From Chloroflexota bacterium (GTDB lineage Bacteria; Chloroflexota; Anaerolineae; Anaerolineales; Anaerolineaceae): DNA of 60,008 nucleotides. The stretch spans positions 1-60,008 of the forward strand of contig JAEYTI010000359.1 of the NCBI GenBank assembly GCA_023434145.1, written 5' to 3'. The translations under genes were made by a program, and so were the position numbers. Under the pieces are notes generated by a model that worked only from the letters and a program-made list of their open reading frames with translations, had not been told where the DNA came from and did no database searches. Below, piece after piece: positions 51,307 through 58,576 of the stretch. Every line of letters begins with the position of its first letter. Position 1 is the first letter of the stretch.

Positions 51307-52193
51307 GAGCGTATCCTCTGTACCGCGCTGACAATTGCCGACAGACTGGTGATTGCGGTTCGTTCTTCTTGCCGCCCGGGGGCAGCCGCGCCATAGCGCA
51401 CCTGCTCAAACAACTGCGTCAGGTTGTGCACCGGGCCGGCGGGGATGCCGTTGTTAAGCAAAAAAGCCTCGAACTCGTGCGGGGTCATATCTGCGCCACG
51501 GTACAGGTTGCGGTGTTCGGAGACGGCCTGTACCATCTGCAAGTAGCAGCGAATAATCACCCCGCGCACATCGCCACCCGCCTCGATGGCATTGATGGCG
51601 TTCTGCGCCTCGCGCTGCACGCGCATAAGGGGCGTGTTCTTCGCTAGCTGGGCTCTTCGCCACAGCGCCACCGCGATGCCAATCATGATCAGCGTCAGCG
51701 TTACGCCCAAGAAAATCGCTGTAGCAGTGGTTACCCAGTTTGGCGGGGCGGTGAACTCGGGCAACGGGGCGGACGGGGTCATTTCTGCAAACGGGAGCTG
51801 CTCCGCGCTCGTCCCTTCAAGGTTGAGTTCCTCACTCATCCTTTCTGGTAGCTGCGAGCCGGAGAGCCAGTAGAACAGCAGTAGAAATGGGATCAGCATC
51901 ATCATGTCGCGCAGGAATTTCTTGCGCGCTTCTTTATTGATGATCAGATAGATGACGAAGAGCGGGAGAAATAACCAGCCAATAATCAGAAGGGCGCGAA
52001 AGATGGCCAACAGCGTGCGCATCCAGCCTTCTGGCACCTCGGCTGAGACCAATTCGGGGGCTACCTGCCGCACCGGCATAGGCGTTCCTGGCGAAAGGAC
52101 GAGGGTTTCCAGGCTGCTTGCCAGCAGCAACAACGCCAGCACGGCAATACCTGCATAGAGAAACACCTTCGCGCGGGGATCCAGTTTTTTCAC
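51303..52193 (-). CDS. DUF4129-domain membrane protein
   Basis: A 296-aa protein with three to four membrane helices and a C-terminal cytoplasmic DUF4129 domain: DVRGVIIRCYLQMVQAVSE, GADMTPHEFEAFL, LTQLFEQVRYG. This domain accompanies MoxR/DUF58 in many bacteria and is sometimes fused to transglutaminase. The first gene of a six-gene operon with short overlaps. GTG start at 52193. Confidence 0.88.
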   Translation of the reverse strand: MKKLDPRAKVFLYAGIAVLALLLLASSLETLVLSPGTPMPVRQVAPELVSAEVPEGWMRTLLAIFRALLIIGWLFLPLFVIYLIINKEARKKFLRDMMMLIPFLLLFYWLSGSQLPERMSEELNLEGTSAEQLPFAEMTPSAPLPEFTAPPNWVTTATAIFLGVTLTLIMIGIAVALWRRAQLAKNTPLMRVQREAQNAINAIEAGGDVRGVIIRCYLQMVQAVSEHRNLYRGADMTPHEFEAFLLNNGIPAGPVHNLTQLFEQVRYGAAAPGRQEERTAITSLSAIVSAVQRIRS

Positions 52194-52255
52194 AAAGGTA
52201 ATTTTATCAGAGAACGAGGAAACCGGTGATCACCCGTATGGCCAGGGTCAGGGCC

Positions 52256-52431
52256 TTCACAAAGGCGAGCGCTTTATGAAGGCCCCATCCAGAGGGCCAT
52301 CCCCCGGCCCCTTCCTGCGCTTGCTCCGCAAGCTGGAAGGGGAGAAGTGGGGTTTTTGGGGTATGCGTAGCCGCGTTGCGGCTACGCATACCCCAAAAAC
52401 CCCGAAAAAAGGGAAGCAACTTTGTGAAAAA
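52256..52431. repeat. Composite repeat element, copy B
   Basis: Left part 52256-52348 matches 39663-39755; right part (52408-52431, AAGGGAAG then AACTTTGTGAAAA) matches the right end of copy A. The ends TTCACAAAG and CTTTGTGAA form short terminal inverted repeats. Between them lies one 26-bp hairpin. The element occupies most of the 311-bp gap between divergent genes. Confidence 0.8.
52349..52403. repeat. Perfect 26-bp hairpin within element B
   Basis: Arms 52349-52374 and 52378-52403 pair perfectly around GTT. Confidence 0.97.
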
Positions 52432-52491
52432 CGAGTGTCCAGGGTTGCTTCCGTAAATAGGCCGAGAACCGGCTGTTTTTGTTGAATCTGA

Positions 52492-52497
52492 TACAAT
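52492..52497 (+). promoter_or_regulatory. -10 box seven bases before the glycosyltransferase ATG
   Basis: TACAAT then ATTTTCT then ATG at 52505. The predicted transcript would begin at the start codon, giving a leaderless mRNA; no ribosome-binding site is present. Confidence 0.6.
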
Positions 52498-52504
52498 ATT
52501 TTCT

Positions 52505-53209
52505 ATGAATACCTCCGCCGACTCCCCCAAAATCCTCGCGCTGATCCCCGCCTACAATGAAGGTCACCGCGTCGCCGAGGTGATTAAGCTGACCAAAAAC
52601 TACCTGCCCGTGCTGGTAATTAACGACGGCTCGACCGATGACACCCCCCGCTACGCCGAAGAGGCAGGCGCGGAGGTCGTTCACCAGATCCCGAACAAGG
52701 GCAAGGGCTCGGCGCTGATGCTGGGCTTTCGCAAGGCAATCGAGATGGGTTACGAAGCGGTAATTATGCTCGACGCCGATATGCAGCACGACCCTAACGA
52801 AATCTCGGCCTTCCTGGAGCTTTATGAGCGCGAAAAACCAGACCTGATCATCGGCGCGCGCGATTTCAAGCTGATGCCCCAGCCCCGGCGCACCACCAAC
52901 ACCTTTGGCACGTGGGTGTTCTCGTGGGCCATGGGCCGCCACATCCCCGATAATCAATCTGGTTTCCGCCTGCTTTCAAAACGGATGATGGAAGCCACGC
53001 TTGAATCGCGTGAAACGAGTTTTGAGTTTGAGGTAGAGATGATTGTGCTGTGCGAAGTGCGCGGGTATAAACTTGCCCACGTGCCCATTCGCACCATCTA
53101 CGGCGACGAAAAGAGCCACATCCAGCCGCTGCGTCACATCGTCCACTTTTTCCGCATCATGTACAAGACGCGCCGCACCATACAACAAGCAAAGCGTGCC
53201 ACCAGGTGA
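52505..53209 (+). CDS. Family 2 glycosyltransferase (DPM1/dolichol-phosphate-mannose-synthase-like)
   Basis: A 234-aa cytoplasmic enzyme that moves a sugar from a nucleotide donor, often to polyprenyl phosphate. ALIPAYNEGHRV and VINDGSTDDTP bind the nucleotide; MLDADMQHDP is the metal-binding DxD segment; DNQSGFRLLSKR and FEVEMIVLCEVRGYK complete the GT2 core. There is no membrane tail. Starts leaderlessly by sequence layout. The nitroreductase gene follows after 3 bp. Confidence 0.92.
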   Translation: MNTSADSPKILALIPAYNEGHRVAEVIKLTKNYLPVLVINDGSTDDTPRYAEEAGAEVVHQIPNKGKGSALMLGFRKAIEMGYEAVIMLDADMQHDPNEISAFLELYEREKPDLIIGARDFKLMPQPRRTTNTFGTWVFSWAMGRHIPDNQSGFRLLSKRMMEATLESRETSFEFEVEMIVLCEVRGYKLAHVPIRTIYGDEKSHIQPLRHIVHFFRIMYKTRRTIQQAKRATR

Positions 53210-53212
53210 GTT

Positions 53213-53782
53213 ATGCCTGACATTATGGATATAATTTTTTCGCGCCGGTCAGTACGCAGTTATCAGGACCGCCCTTTAGAGTCCGAGCTGATTCACAAGC
53301 TGCTGGAGGCTGCAATGGCAGCCCCTACCGCTTGCAACAGCCAGCCATGGGAGTTCATAGTGGTCAGCGAGCCGGAGGGGATGGACGCGCTGCGTCAAAG
53401 GCTGCAGTTTGCGCGCTACAATGCCCCTTGTGCGATCGCTGTTTGTGGAAATACCGAAATTGCAAATAGTTCTGCCGCGAAACACTACTGGGCGCAAGAC
53501 TGCGCCGCAGCGATGGAGAATATTCTCATCGCGGCTGCCGGTCTGGGATTGGGCGCGGTATGGATCGGGGTATACCCAATGCCGAGCGTGATTAAACCGG
53601 TGCGCGAGGTTCTGAACCTGCCGGAAGCAGTGGTTCCACTGGGGATTGCCTTCGTTGGTCATCCTGCCGAGGGCGCCATTCCACACCCGCGCACGCAATA
53701 TAATGACTACCGTGTGCATTGGCAGATATACGAGCCGCGCAAGCCTAAAGCGAAGATCAAAAACGCAAAGTATCTAGATTAA
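53213..53782 (+). CDS. Nitroreductase-family flavoprotein
   Basis: A 189-aa FMN oxidoreductase, the second of its kind in the window. SRRSVRSYQDRPLE, AAMAAPTACNSQPWEF and DCAAAMENILIAAAGLGLGA are the standard FMN-binding and dimer segments. It has a basic, Lys-rich C-terminus (KPKAKIKNAKYLD). It is cotranscribed with the glycosyltransferase gene. Substrate unknown. Confidence 0.9.
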   Translation: MPDIMDIIFSRRSVRSYQDRPLESELIHKLLEAAMAAPTACNSQPWEFIVVSEPEGMDALRQRLQFARYNAPCAIAVCGNTEIANSSAAKHYWAQDCAAAMENILIAAAGLGLGAVWIGVYPMPSVIKPVREVLNLPEAVVPLGIAFVGHPAEGAIPHPRTQYNDYRVHWQIYEPRKPKAKIKNAKYLD

Positions 53783-53800
53783 GGGTAATTCGGGGTAAGG

Positions 53801-53851
53801 GTAATTTTGTTGGCTTTGGTCGGCCAAGCTGCCCAAAGCCAACAAAATTAC
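53801..53851. repeat. Perfect 19-bp hairpin
   Basis: Arms 53801-53819 and 53833-53851 pair perfectly around 13 nt. It lies between co-directional genes, 18 bp after the nitroreductase stop. Confidence 0.93.
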
Positions 53852-53907
53852 TACCTCATTTCGTTGTCCTGAACGGACAATCGAATAGCAAAAAACGGGA
53901 GTAGACG

Positions 53908-54792
53908 ATGAGTGATGACTCACAGCATGCGCCAATTGGTGTAGAACCTCCACCGCGTGATGAATCGGACGTGCGCGAGCGGCATGCCGGTAACCGCGCC
54001 GGCTGGAACGAGGGCGCGCTGCATTATACTGCCGAGATCGATGAAACCGTGGCCTATCTGCTAGCGGGCGGGTCCAACCTGCACCCGGTGGAGCGCCGCA
54101 ACCTGGCCAGGCTCGGCGATCTGCGTTCGTGGTGTGGCACCGCAATCCACTTGCAGTGCGCATCCGGGCGCGATACGCTCTCGCTGTGGAACGAAGGCGT
54201 GCCGCACGTGGTTGGCGTGGATATCTCCGACGTACATATCGAGAATGCGCGCAAAATCACCGCCGCGCTGCAAGCCGCCGGAAAGCCCGTGAGCGCGGAT
54301 TGGCATCGCTGCGACGTGCTGGATACGCCGCACGCGCTGGATGGCACCGCCGACATGGTCTATACCGGGCGCGGAGCGATCTGCTGGATTATGGATCTGC
54401 AAGCATACGCGGCGGTCATCGCGCGGCTGCTCAAACCCGGCGGGGTGTATCACATCCTCGACGATCATCCAGTAACGTTCTTCTTTGATTTGGAAACAGA
54501 CCGGTTCGATTACAACGGTACCAGCTATTTTGGCCATTACGAGGCCTCAAAAGGCTGGCCATCCACCTACATTGGCGATTCGCTTAACATCCCGGTTGAA
54601 AAACAAGCGGTCAAGCACGAGGCGATGTACAACTTCATGGCTATCTTCAGCGCGCTGCGCGGCGCCGGGCTGGTGATCGAATACCTGGGCGAGCACCCAG
54701 AACCATACTGGGATATCTTCCCCAATCTCAAGCCGGAACTGCAAGGCCGGCTGCCGCTAACCTTCTCGATGCTGGCGCGCAAACCAGAATAA
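53908..54792 (+). CDS. SAM-dependent class I methyltransferase
   Basis: A 294-aa methyltransferase. The SAM-binding core begins AIHLQCASGRDTLSLW in place of the usual GxGxG, followed by VVGVDISDVHIENARKI (acidic ribose-binding residue), DWHRCDVLDT and MVYTGRGAICWI. The C-terminal part (FGHYEASKGWPSTYIGD) is the substrate region seen in uncharacterised relatives. Acceptor unknown. It ends four bases before a very large hairpin. Confidence 0.88.
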   Translation: MSDDSQHAPIGVEPPPRDESDVRERHAGNRAGWNEGALHYTAEIDETVAYLLAGGSNLHPVERRNLARLGDLRSWCGTAIHLQCASGRDTLSLWNEGVPHVVGVDISDVHIENARKITAALQAAGKPVSADWHRCDVLDTPHALDGTADMVYTGRGAICWIMDLQAYAAVIARLLKPGGVYHILDDHPVTFFFDLETDRFDYNGTSYFGHYEASKGWPSTYIGDSLNIPVEKQAVKHEAMYNFMAIFSALRGAGLVIEYLGEHPEPYWDIFPNLKPELQGRLPLTFSMLARKPE

Positions 54793-54795
54793 GAG

Positions 54796-54872
54796 AACCT
54801 TTCCGAAAAATATTGCTTGTTGATTGTGTGGCGTAGCCACACAATCAACAAGCAATATTTTTCGGAAAGGTT
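54796..54872. repeat. Perfect 37-bp hairpin with GGC-GTA-GCC tip
   Basis: Arms 54796-54832 and 54836-54872 are perfect reverse complements around GTA, the longest perfect hairpin in the window. The outer arm CCTTTCCGAAAAATATTG is close to the one at 13811 (CTATCCGAAAATTATT), and both share the tip. Confidence 0.98.
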
Positions 54873-54935
54873 ACTGCCCAAGAAAGTGAAACGCACCCAA
54901 TAGAACCATACCAAGCCGAGTAGGTACAAATCCAC

Positions 54936-54941
54936 TATAAT
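54936..54941 (+). promoter_or_regulatory. -10 box for the cyclophilin gene
   Basis: Perfect TATAAT 66 bp before the cyclophilin ATG. An out-of-frame ATG at 54949 lies at the expected transcription start. An 8-bp hairpin (GGTTGAGC with GCTCGACC) follows in the leader. Confidence 0.6.
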
Positions 54942-55007
54942 ATAGTGTATGGTTGAGCGATCAACAACTGCTCGACCATGGAAAACCTACCAACAAGGAG
55001 TTTATGA

Positions 55008-55490
55008 ATGGCAAACCAGTGGTCAGAACCACCCGAGATGGAAATTGATCCGAAGAAAAAGTACTTCGCGGAAATCGAAACCGACAAGGGCACGATCGAA
55101 GTGGAGTTCTTCCCGCAGCATGCCCCCAAGACTGTCAACAACTTTGTCTTCCTTGCCCGCCAGGGCTTTTATGATGGCGTCAAGTTCCATCGTGTAATCA
55201 GCAACTTCGTCATTCAGGGCGGCGACCCGACGGGTACAGGCATGGGCGGCCCCGGCTATAAGTTTGAAGACGAAGTAAAGAGCAATCCCAATAAGCACGA
55301 ACGCGGTTCTTTGTCGATGGCAAACGCCGGTCCCGGCACCAACGGCAGTCAGTTCTTCATCGCCCATTCGCCTCAGCCGCACCTGGATGGCAAGCACACC
55401 GTCTTTGGCAAAGTAACCAAAGGGCTCGAGGTTGTCGATGCTGTGCGCCAGGGCGACGTAATGAAAAAGGTAACCATCCGAGAAGAATGA
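55008..55490 (+). CDS. Cyclophilin-type peptidyl-prolyl isomerase
   Basis: A 160-aa cytoplasmic isomerase that speeds protein folding. The active-site Arg is in KFHRVISNFVIQGGDPTGTG; GSLSMANAGPGTNGSQFFI and HLDGKHTVFGKV complete the cyclophilin core. No signal peptide. It has a clear promoter box and overlaps the next gene by 4 bp (ATGA). Confidence 0.94.
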   Translation: MANQWSEPPEMEIDPKKKYFAEIETDKGTIEVEFFPQHAPKTVNNFVFLARQGFYDGVKFHRVISNFVIQGGDPTGTGMGGPGYKFEDEVKSNPNKHERGSLSMANAGPGTNGSQFFIAHSPQPHLDGKHTVFGKVTKGLEVVDAVRQGDVMKKVTIREE

Positions 55491-56302
55491 ACAAAAACCC
55501 ATCCCTCATTGGCGGGCTGATCCTGATCGGCCTGGGCCTGATGCTCCTGGTCAATATTTTCATCCCGGTCACCTGGCCGATTGCACTCACCGGGCTGGGC
55601 GTGGCAATGTTAGTGTGGGCCGTGCAGCAGCGTGACAGATATGGCGAGGGCATGGGGCTCAGCGGCCTGCTGACCATGACCATCGGCCTGATCCTGCTCT
55701 ACCAGAACGCAACCGGGCATTGGGAAAGCTGGTACTTCCTGTGGCCGCTGTTGTTCGCCGCGGTGGGCGGGGGGTTGCTGATCAACCGCCGGCTTGCAAA
55801 CGAACGCTATGGAGGCTCCCGCTACCTGCGCGTGAGCTGGTCGTTCCTGGCGCTAGGGCTGGCCGGGGTGCTGGTGCTGTGGATCTTCCGCGCTCAGCTA
55901 AGCTGGCCGTCGATCATATGGGGGATGGGTGCAATGTTCGGGCTGGTCGCTATTGCCAGCGGCCTCAGCCCCCTGCTGATCCCGGGAACGATCCTGGGTG
56001 GGTTGGGCTTGCTGTTAGCCTGGCAGAAAATCACCGGCGATTGGGCCTCCTGGGCCTATGCCTGGGCGCTGATCCCGGGTTTTGTGGGCCTGGGGATCTT
56101 CCTAGCCTTCATCAACCGGCGGGTGCCGCGTATCGTGGGGTTGTCGATGGCAGGCTGGAGCCTGTTTGTCTTCTTCCTCTTCGGCATATTCTTCGCCGCA
56201 GATGGGCAGTTCGCAGGCTTCTGGCCTATCCTGCTGATTCTGGCGGGCGTTATTGTGCTGGCGCAATCGCTGCTTGTGCCGCGTCGAAGATATCACCTCT
56301 GA
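55487..56302 (+). CDS. Multi-spanning membrane protein (LiaI/LiaF-like TM repeats)
   Basis: A 271-aa protein with eight or nine short hydrophobic helices, many beginning with Gly-rich turns (LIGGLILIGLGLMLLVN, LIPGTILGGLGLLLAW), the pattern of LiaF/DUF5668-type membrane regions. Such proteins sit in envelope-stress circuits, but no partner kinase is present here. It is coupled to the cyclophilin gene and followed by a terminator hairpin. Confidence 0.8.
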   Translation: MNKNPSLIGGLILIGLGLMLLVNIFIPVTWPIALTGLGVAMLVWAVQQRDRYGEGMGLSGLLTMTIGLILLYQNATGHWESWYFLWPLLFAAVGGGLLINRRLANERYGGSRYLRVSWSFLALGLAGVLVLWIFRAQLSWPSIIWGMGAMFGLVAIASGLSPLLIPGTILGGLGLLLAWQKITGDWASWAYAWALIPGFVGLGIFLAFINRRVPRIVGLSMAGWSLFVFFLFGIFFAADGQFAGFWPILLILAGVIVLAQSLLVPRRRYHL

Positions 56303-56312
56303 TCGAAGAAAG

Positions 56313-56350
56313 AACAGCGGGGCTTTCCTCTGATGGAAAGCCCCGCTGTT
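56313..56350. terminator. 16-bp hairpin between convergent genes
   Basis: AACAGCGGGGCTTTCC (56313-56328) pairs perfectly with 56335-56350 around TCTGAT. It follows the membrane-protein stop by 10 bp; a bidirectional terminator is likely, although the T-run is short. Confidence 0.8.
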
Positions 56351-56431
56351 TACAGCCTACCCGGACTCTCTCTTCATTCCGGGTTACTGTTCACCAAAAT
56401 CGTGAGGGCAGCACAACTTATGCTGTAGTTG

Positions 56432-57817
56432 TTATCCACCGCCCTCCCCGGTATTCTCATCGTCTGTGTTCTGACCGGCGTTCGGGCCGCGTGGATCGAT
56501 ATCGAGCAGGTTATTGTTCCACAGACCGGGGAACTCACCGCCTGGAACCAGCAGCCGCTGTCCCCGGAAGATCAGGTTCTGATCGGGAATTCCTGTGTTC
56601 ATCGCCATCAGCTCACCAACAGTGGTATTGAAGCGCCGGGCAATGCTTGAGAGCGAGTCGCCCGACTGCACCACGTAAATACCTGTTCCAGAACTAATAT
56701 TCGCGCCGCGGTTAAGATGCAGGTTCAGGCTGGCATTGCCGCCCGGGCCAAAATCTGCTACCACCGAACCGGCACCACCCGTCTGCGGGATACCCTGGCC
56801 CTGATCCTGACCACCGCCACCGGCACCCTGTGAAGCAGCCGGGATGATGAGTACGTCACCCGAATTCAGCAAATTGGGGTTGGCGCGCACCAGTTCTTCG
56901 AGCGTCACGCCGAAGCGGTTGGCAATATCAATCAGATTTTCACCGGCCTGAACCGTGTAGTTCTGCTGTTGACCGGCCTGTCCACCTGTGCCGCCGCCGG
57001 CTTCGGTCGTAGGCGTAGCCTCAGCAGTGGGAGTTGCCTGCGCTCCACCAGCATCGGTTGTGGGCGTCGCTTCAACGGTGGGAGTCGCCTGGGCGCCACC
57101 AGCATCTATGGTCGGGGTCGCCTGGGCTTCACTCTCGCCGCCGGTCTGCGGAACGCCCGCGGGGATCACAACTGTCTGAGCGTCCTCAAAGTCCAGATCG
57201 CAGTTCAGATAAACAAATTCGACGGCCTGATCCGAAGTAGCCTCAGCGTCGCTTCCGGCCCCGGTTCCACCATTATCAACCTGGAAGCCCATCATCCCCA
57301 GGACTTGCCCTAAAGTATCATTCTCCTGGGTTACGTAGGTTTCTCCGGCCTGAGCGTCACCAACTTCACAAACGAAGCCGGTATCAGCCTGGTTTTCGCC
57401 AGCCTCAGCGCCGGCATCAACGGTAGGCGTAGCCTGAGCAGCGCCTGGATCGACCGTTGGGGTAGCTTGCGTATCGTCAACGCCGCCGGCATCCGTGGTC
57501 GGAGTTACCTGTGCAGCGTCACCATCAGTAGCACCAGCATCATCCCCCATATTCACAGTAACGCCGGCAGGGAAGGTAACCGTTTCACCCGCCTCGATTA
57601 TCAAGTCGCCATTCTGGCGCAGAAAATCCACAAGCTGCTCTTCAGTAAAGTCATACTGCCCCAGAATGTCACCCAAGGAGTCATCTGCGCCAACGGTAAC
57701 ACCACCTTGCTGGCCGCCGTCTTGCGCAAAAGCTGGCATTACGGCCACCAAGGCAAGGGCAACAATTACCATTACGCCCACCAGCATCGTAAGACGCCGT
57801 ATTGCAGTTTGTTCCAT
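56432..57817 (-). CDS. Exported LysM-domain protein with ATPT repeats
   Basis: A 461-aa secreted protein: signal peptide (residues 8-31, ending AFAQ), two degenerate LysM-like units (VTVGADDSLGDILGQYDFTE and YVTQENDTLGQVLGMMGF), then two canonical LysM domains (YTVQAGENLIDIANRFGVT and YVVQSGDSLSSIARRFNTT). LysM binds GlcNAc-containing wall polymers. Long linkers repeat QATPTVDAGG-like units about seven times. VPQTG and IPQTG occur in the linkers. AGGAGG precedes the ATG. The neighbouring pilin suggests a surface-related locus. Confidence 0.9.
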   Translation of the reverse strand: MEQTAIRRLTMLVGVMVIVALALVAVMPAFAQDGGQQGGVTVGADDSLGDILGQYDFTEEQLVDFLRQNGDLIIEAGETVTFPAGVTVNMGDDAGATDGDAAQVTPTTDAGGVDDTQATPTVDPGAAQATPTVDAGAEAGENQADTGFVCEVGDAQAGETYVTQENDTLGQVLGMMGFQVDNGGTGAGSDAEATSDQAVEFVYLNCDLDFEDAQTVVIPAGVPQTGGESEAQATPTIDAGGAQATPTVEATPTTDAGGAQATPTAEATPTTEAGGGTGGQAGQQQNYTVQAGENLIDIANRFGVTLEELVRANPNLLNSGDVLIIPAASQGAGGGGQDQGQGIPQTGGAGSVVADFGPGGNASLNLHLNRGANISSGTGIYVVQSGDSLSSIARRFNTTVGELMAMNTGIPDQNLIFRGQRLLVPGGEFPGLWNNNLLDIDPRGPNAGQNTDDENTGEGGG

Positions 57818-57989
57818 AACTTTTCCTCCTACTCATAAATCGTACGATCAAATATCCCCCTGGCATATGCACCAAGATGCTCGAGCAAGATGCATATTCG
57901 AGTATATGAAGCGCGAGAAGCGGAAAAATATGGACTAATCCCTACCGTATCTGGAGCCTTCCCCCATCCGAATAGGGTACTCCCCTATA

Positions 57990-58029
57990 AAGTGAAATAC
58001 CCCGGAGGCCAGTCCGGGGTATTTCACTT
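57990..58029. repeat. Perfect 17-bp hairpin with T-rich tail
   Basis: AAGTGAAATACCCCGGA (57990-58006) pairs perfectly with 58013-58029 around GGCCAG and is followed by CTTCTTCC. It looks like a terminator, but no gene reads into it from the left; a small RNA could lie in 57860-58029. The gap 57818-58369 otherwise holds no gene I can support. Confidence 0.85.
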
Positions 58030-58188
58030 CTTCCTTCCACACACTCGTAAGGACACCCAACCAGTAAACGTCTTTACCAGTAATTGATTGGTCGCTCTTC
58101 CAACTCCCAACCTTGAGCATAGTCTACCAACTTGATACACAATAAGAAATACGATAGTTTCCCTGTATTTATCGGGCATCTTTCCCAC

Positions 58189-58218
58189 ACGATTTCTGGG
58201 GAGTTCCCCATAAATCGT
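58189..58218. promoter_or_regulatory. Imperfect dyad upstream of the pilin promoter
   Basis: ACGATTT-C-TGGGGA pairs with TCCCCA-T-AAATCGT (58189-58202 with 58205-58218) around GT, one mismatch. It lies 48 bp upstream of the -35 box in an AT-rich region, where an activator or repressor could bind. Confidence 0.5.
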
Positions 58219-58265
58219 ATATGGTGAGCATGTTAGATTCTTGTTATATTCTCATAGTTATATTC

Positions 58266-58294
58266 TTGTAATTTTCCTGTAAGGTTAATACTAT
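58266..58294 (+). promoter_or_regulatory. Promoter of the Flp pilin gene
   Basis: TTGTAA (58266-58271), 17-bp spacer, TACTAT (58289-58294), in about 200 bp of AT-rich sequence that may act as an UP element. Leader about 70 nt. Confidence 0.62.
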
Positions 58295-58369
58295 TGTATT
58301 CCTTCTAAAAGCGAGTATAACTAATATAGTTCGACAGTCCAAACATTCATTTTTTTGAAGAGGTGTAAT

Positions 58370-58516
58370 ATGTTATTCGCTCCCAAGGAAAAAGGTCAGG
58401 GTCTGGTTGAGTACGCGCTTATCCTCGTGCTCGTCGCCGTTGTCGTCATCGTTATTCTCGCCCTGCTCGGGCCTGCGATCGGCAACATCTTCTCGAATAT
58501 TATGAATTCGATCTAG
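58370..58516 (+). CDS. Flp/Fap-type (type IVb) pilin
   Basis: A 48-aa pilin subunit. KEKGQGLVEYALILVLVAVV is the signature: cleavage after Gly, Glu at +5, Tyr at +6 of the mature protein, then a hydrophobic helix; the end is LLGPAIGNIFSNIMNSI. A GAGG-like site precedes the ATG. Flp pilins are assembled by Tad machinery, but no tad gene is in the window, so it is an orphan here. It is monocistronic, with its own promoter and a strong terminator, as expected for a highly expressed subunit. Low local GC upstream differs from the neighbours. Confidence 0.92.
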   Translation: MLFAPKEKGQGLVEYALILVLVAVVVIVILALLGPAIGNIFSNIMNSI

Positions 58517-58526
58517 TCTCTAGATC

Positions 58527-58566
58527 AAACAAAAAACTGCCCCGGTTTCGGGGCAGTTTTTTGTTT
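58527..58566. terminator. Bidirectional intrinsic terminator
   Basis: AAACAAAAAACTGCCCC (58527-58543) pairs with GGGGCAGTTTTTTGTTT (58550-58566), loop GGTTTC. T-runs on both strands let it end the pilin gene and the convergent 58577 gene. Just before it, GATCTAG-TCT-CTAGATC (58510-58526) is a second small hairpin overlapping the pilin stop. Confidence 0.95.
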
Positions 58567-58576
58567 CCCAAACTTA

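Noticed and set aside
57905..57937. Ten-codon basic ORF (MKREKRKNMD) upstream of the pilin region
   Set aside because: No ribosome-binding site and too short to support without expression data.
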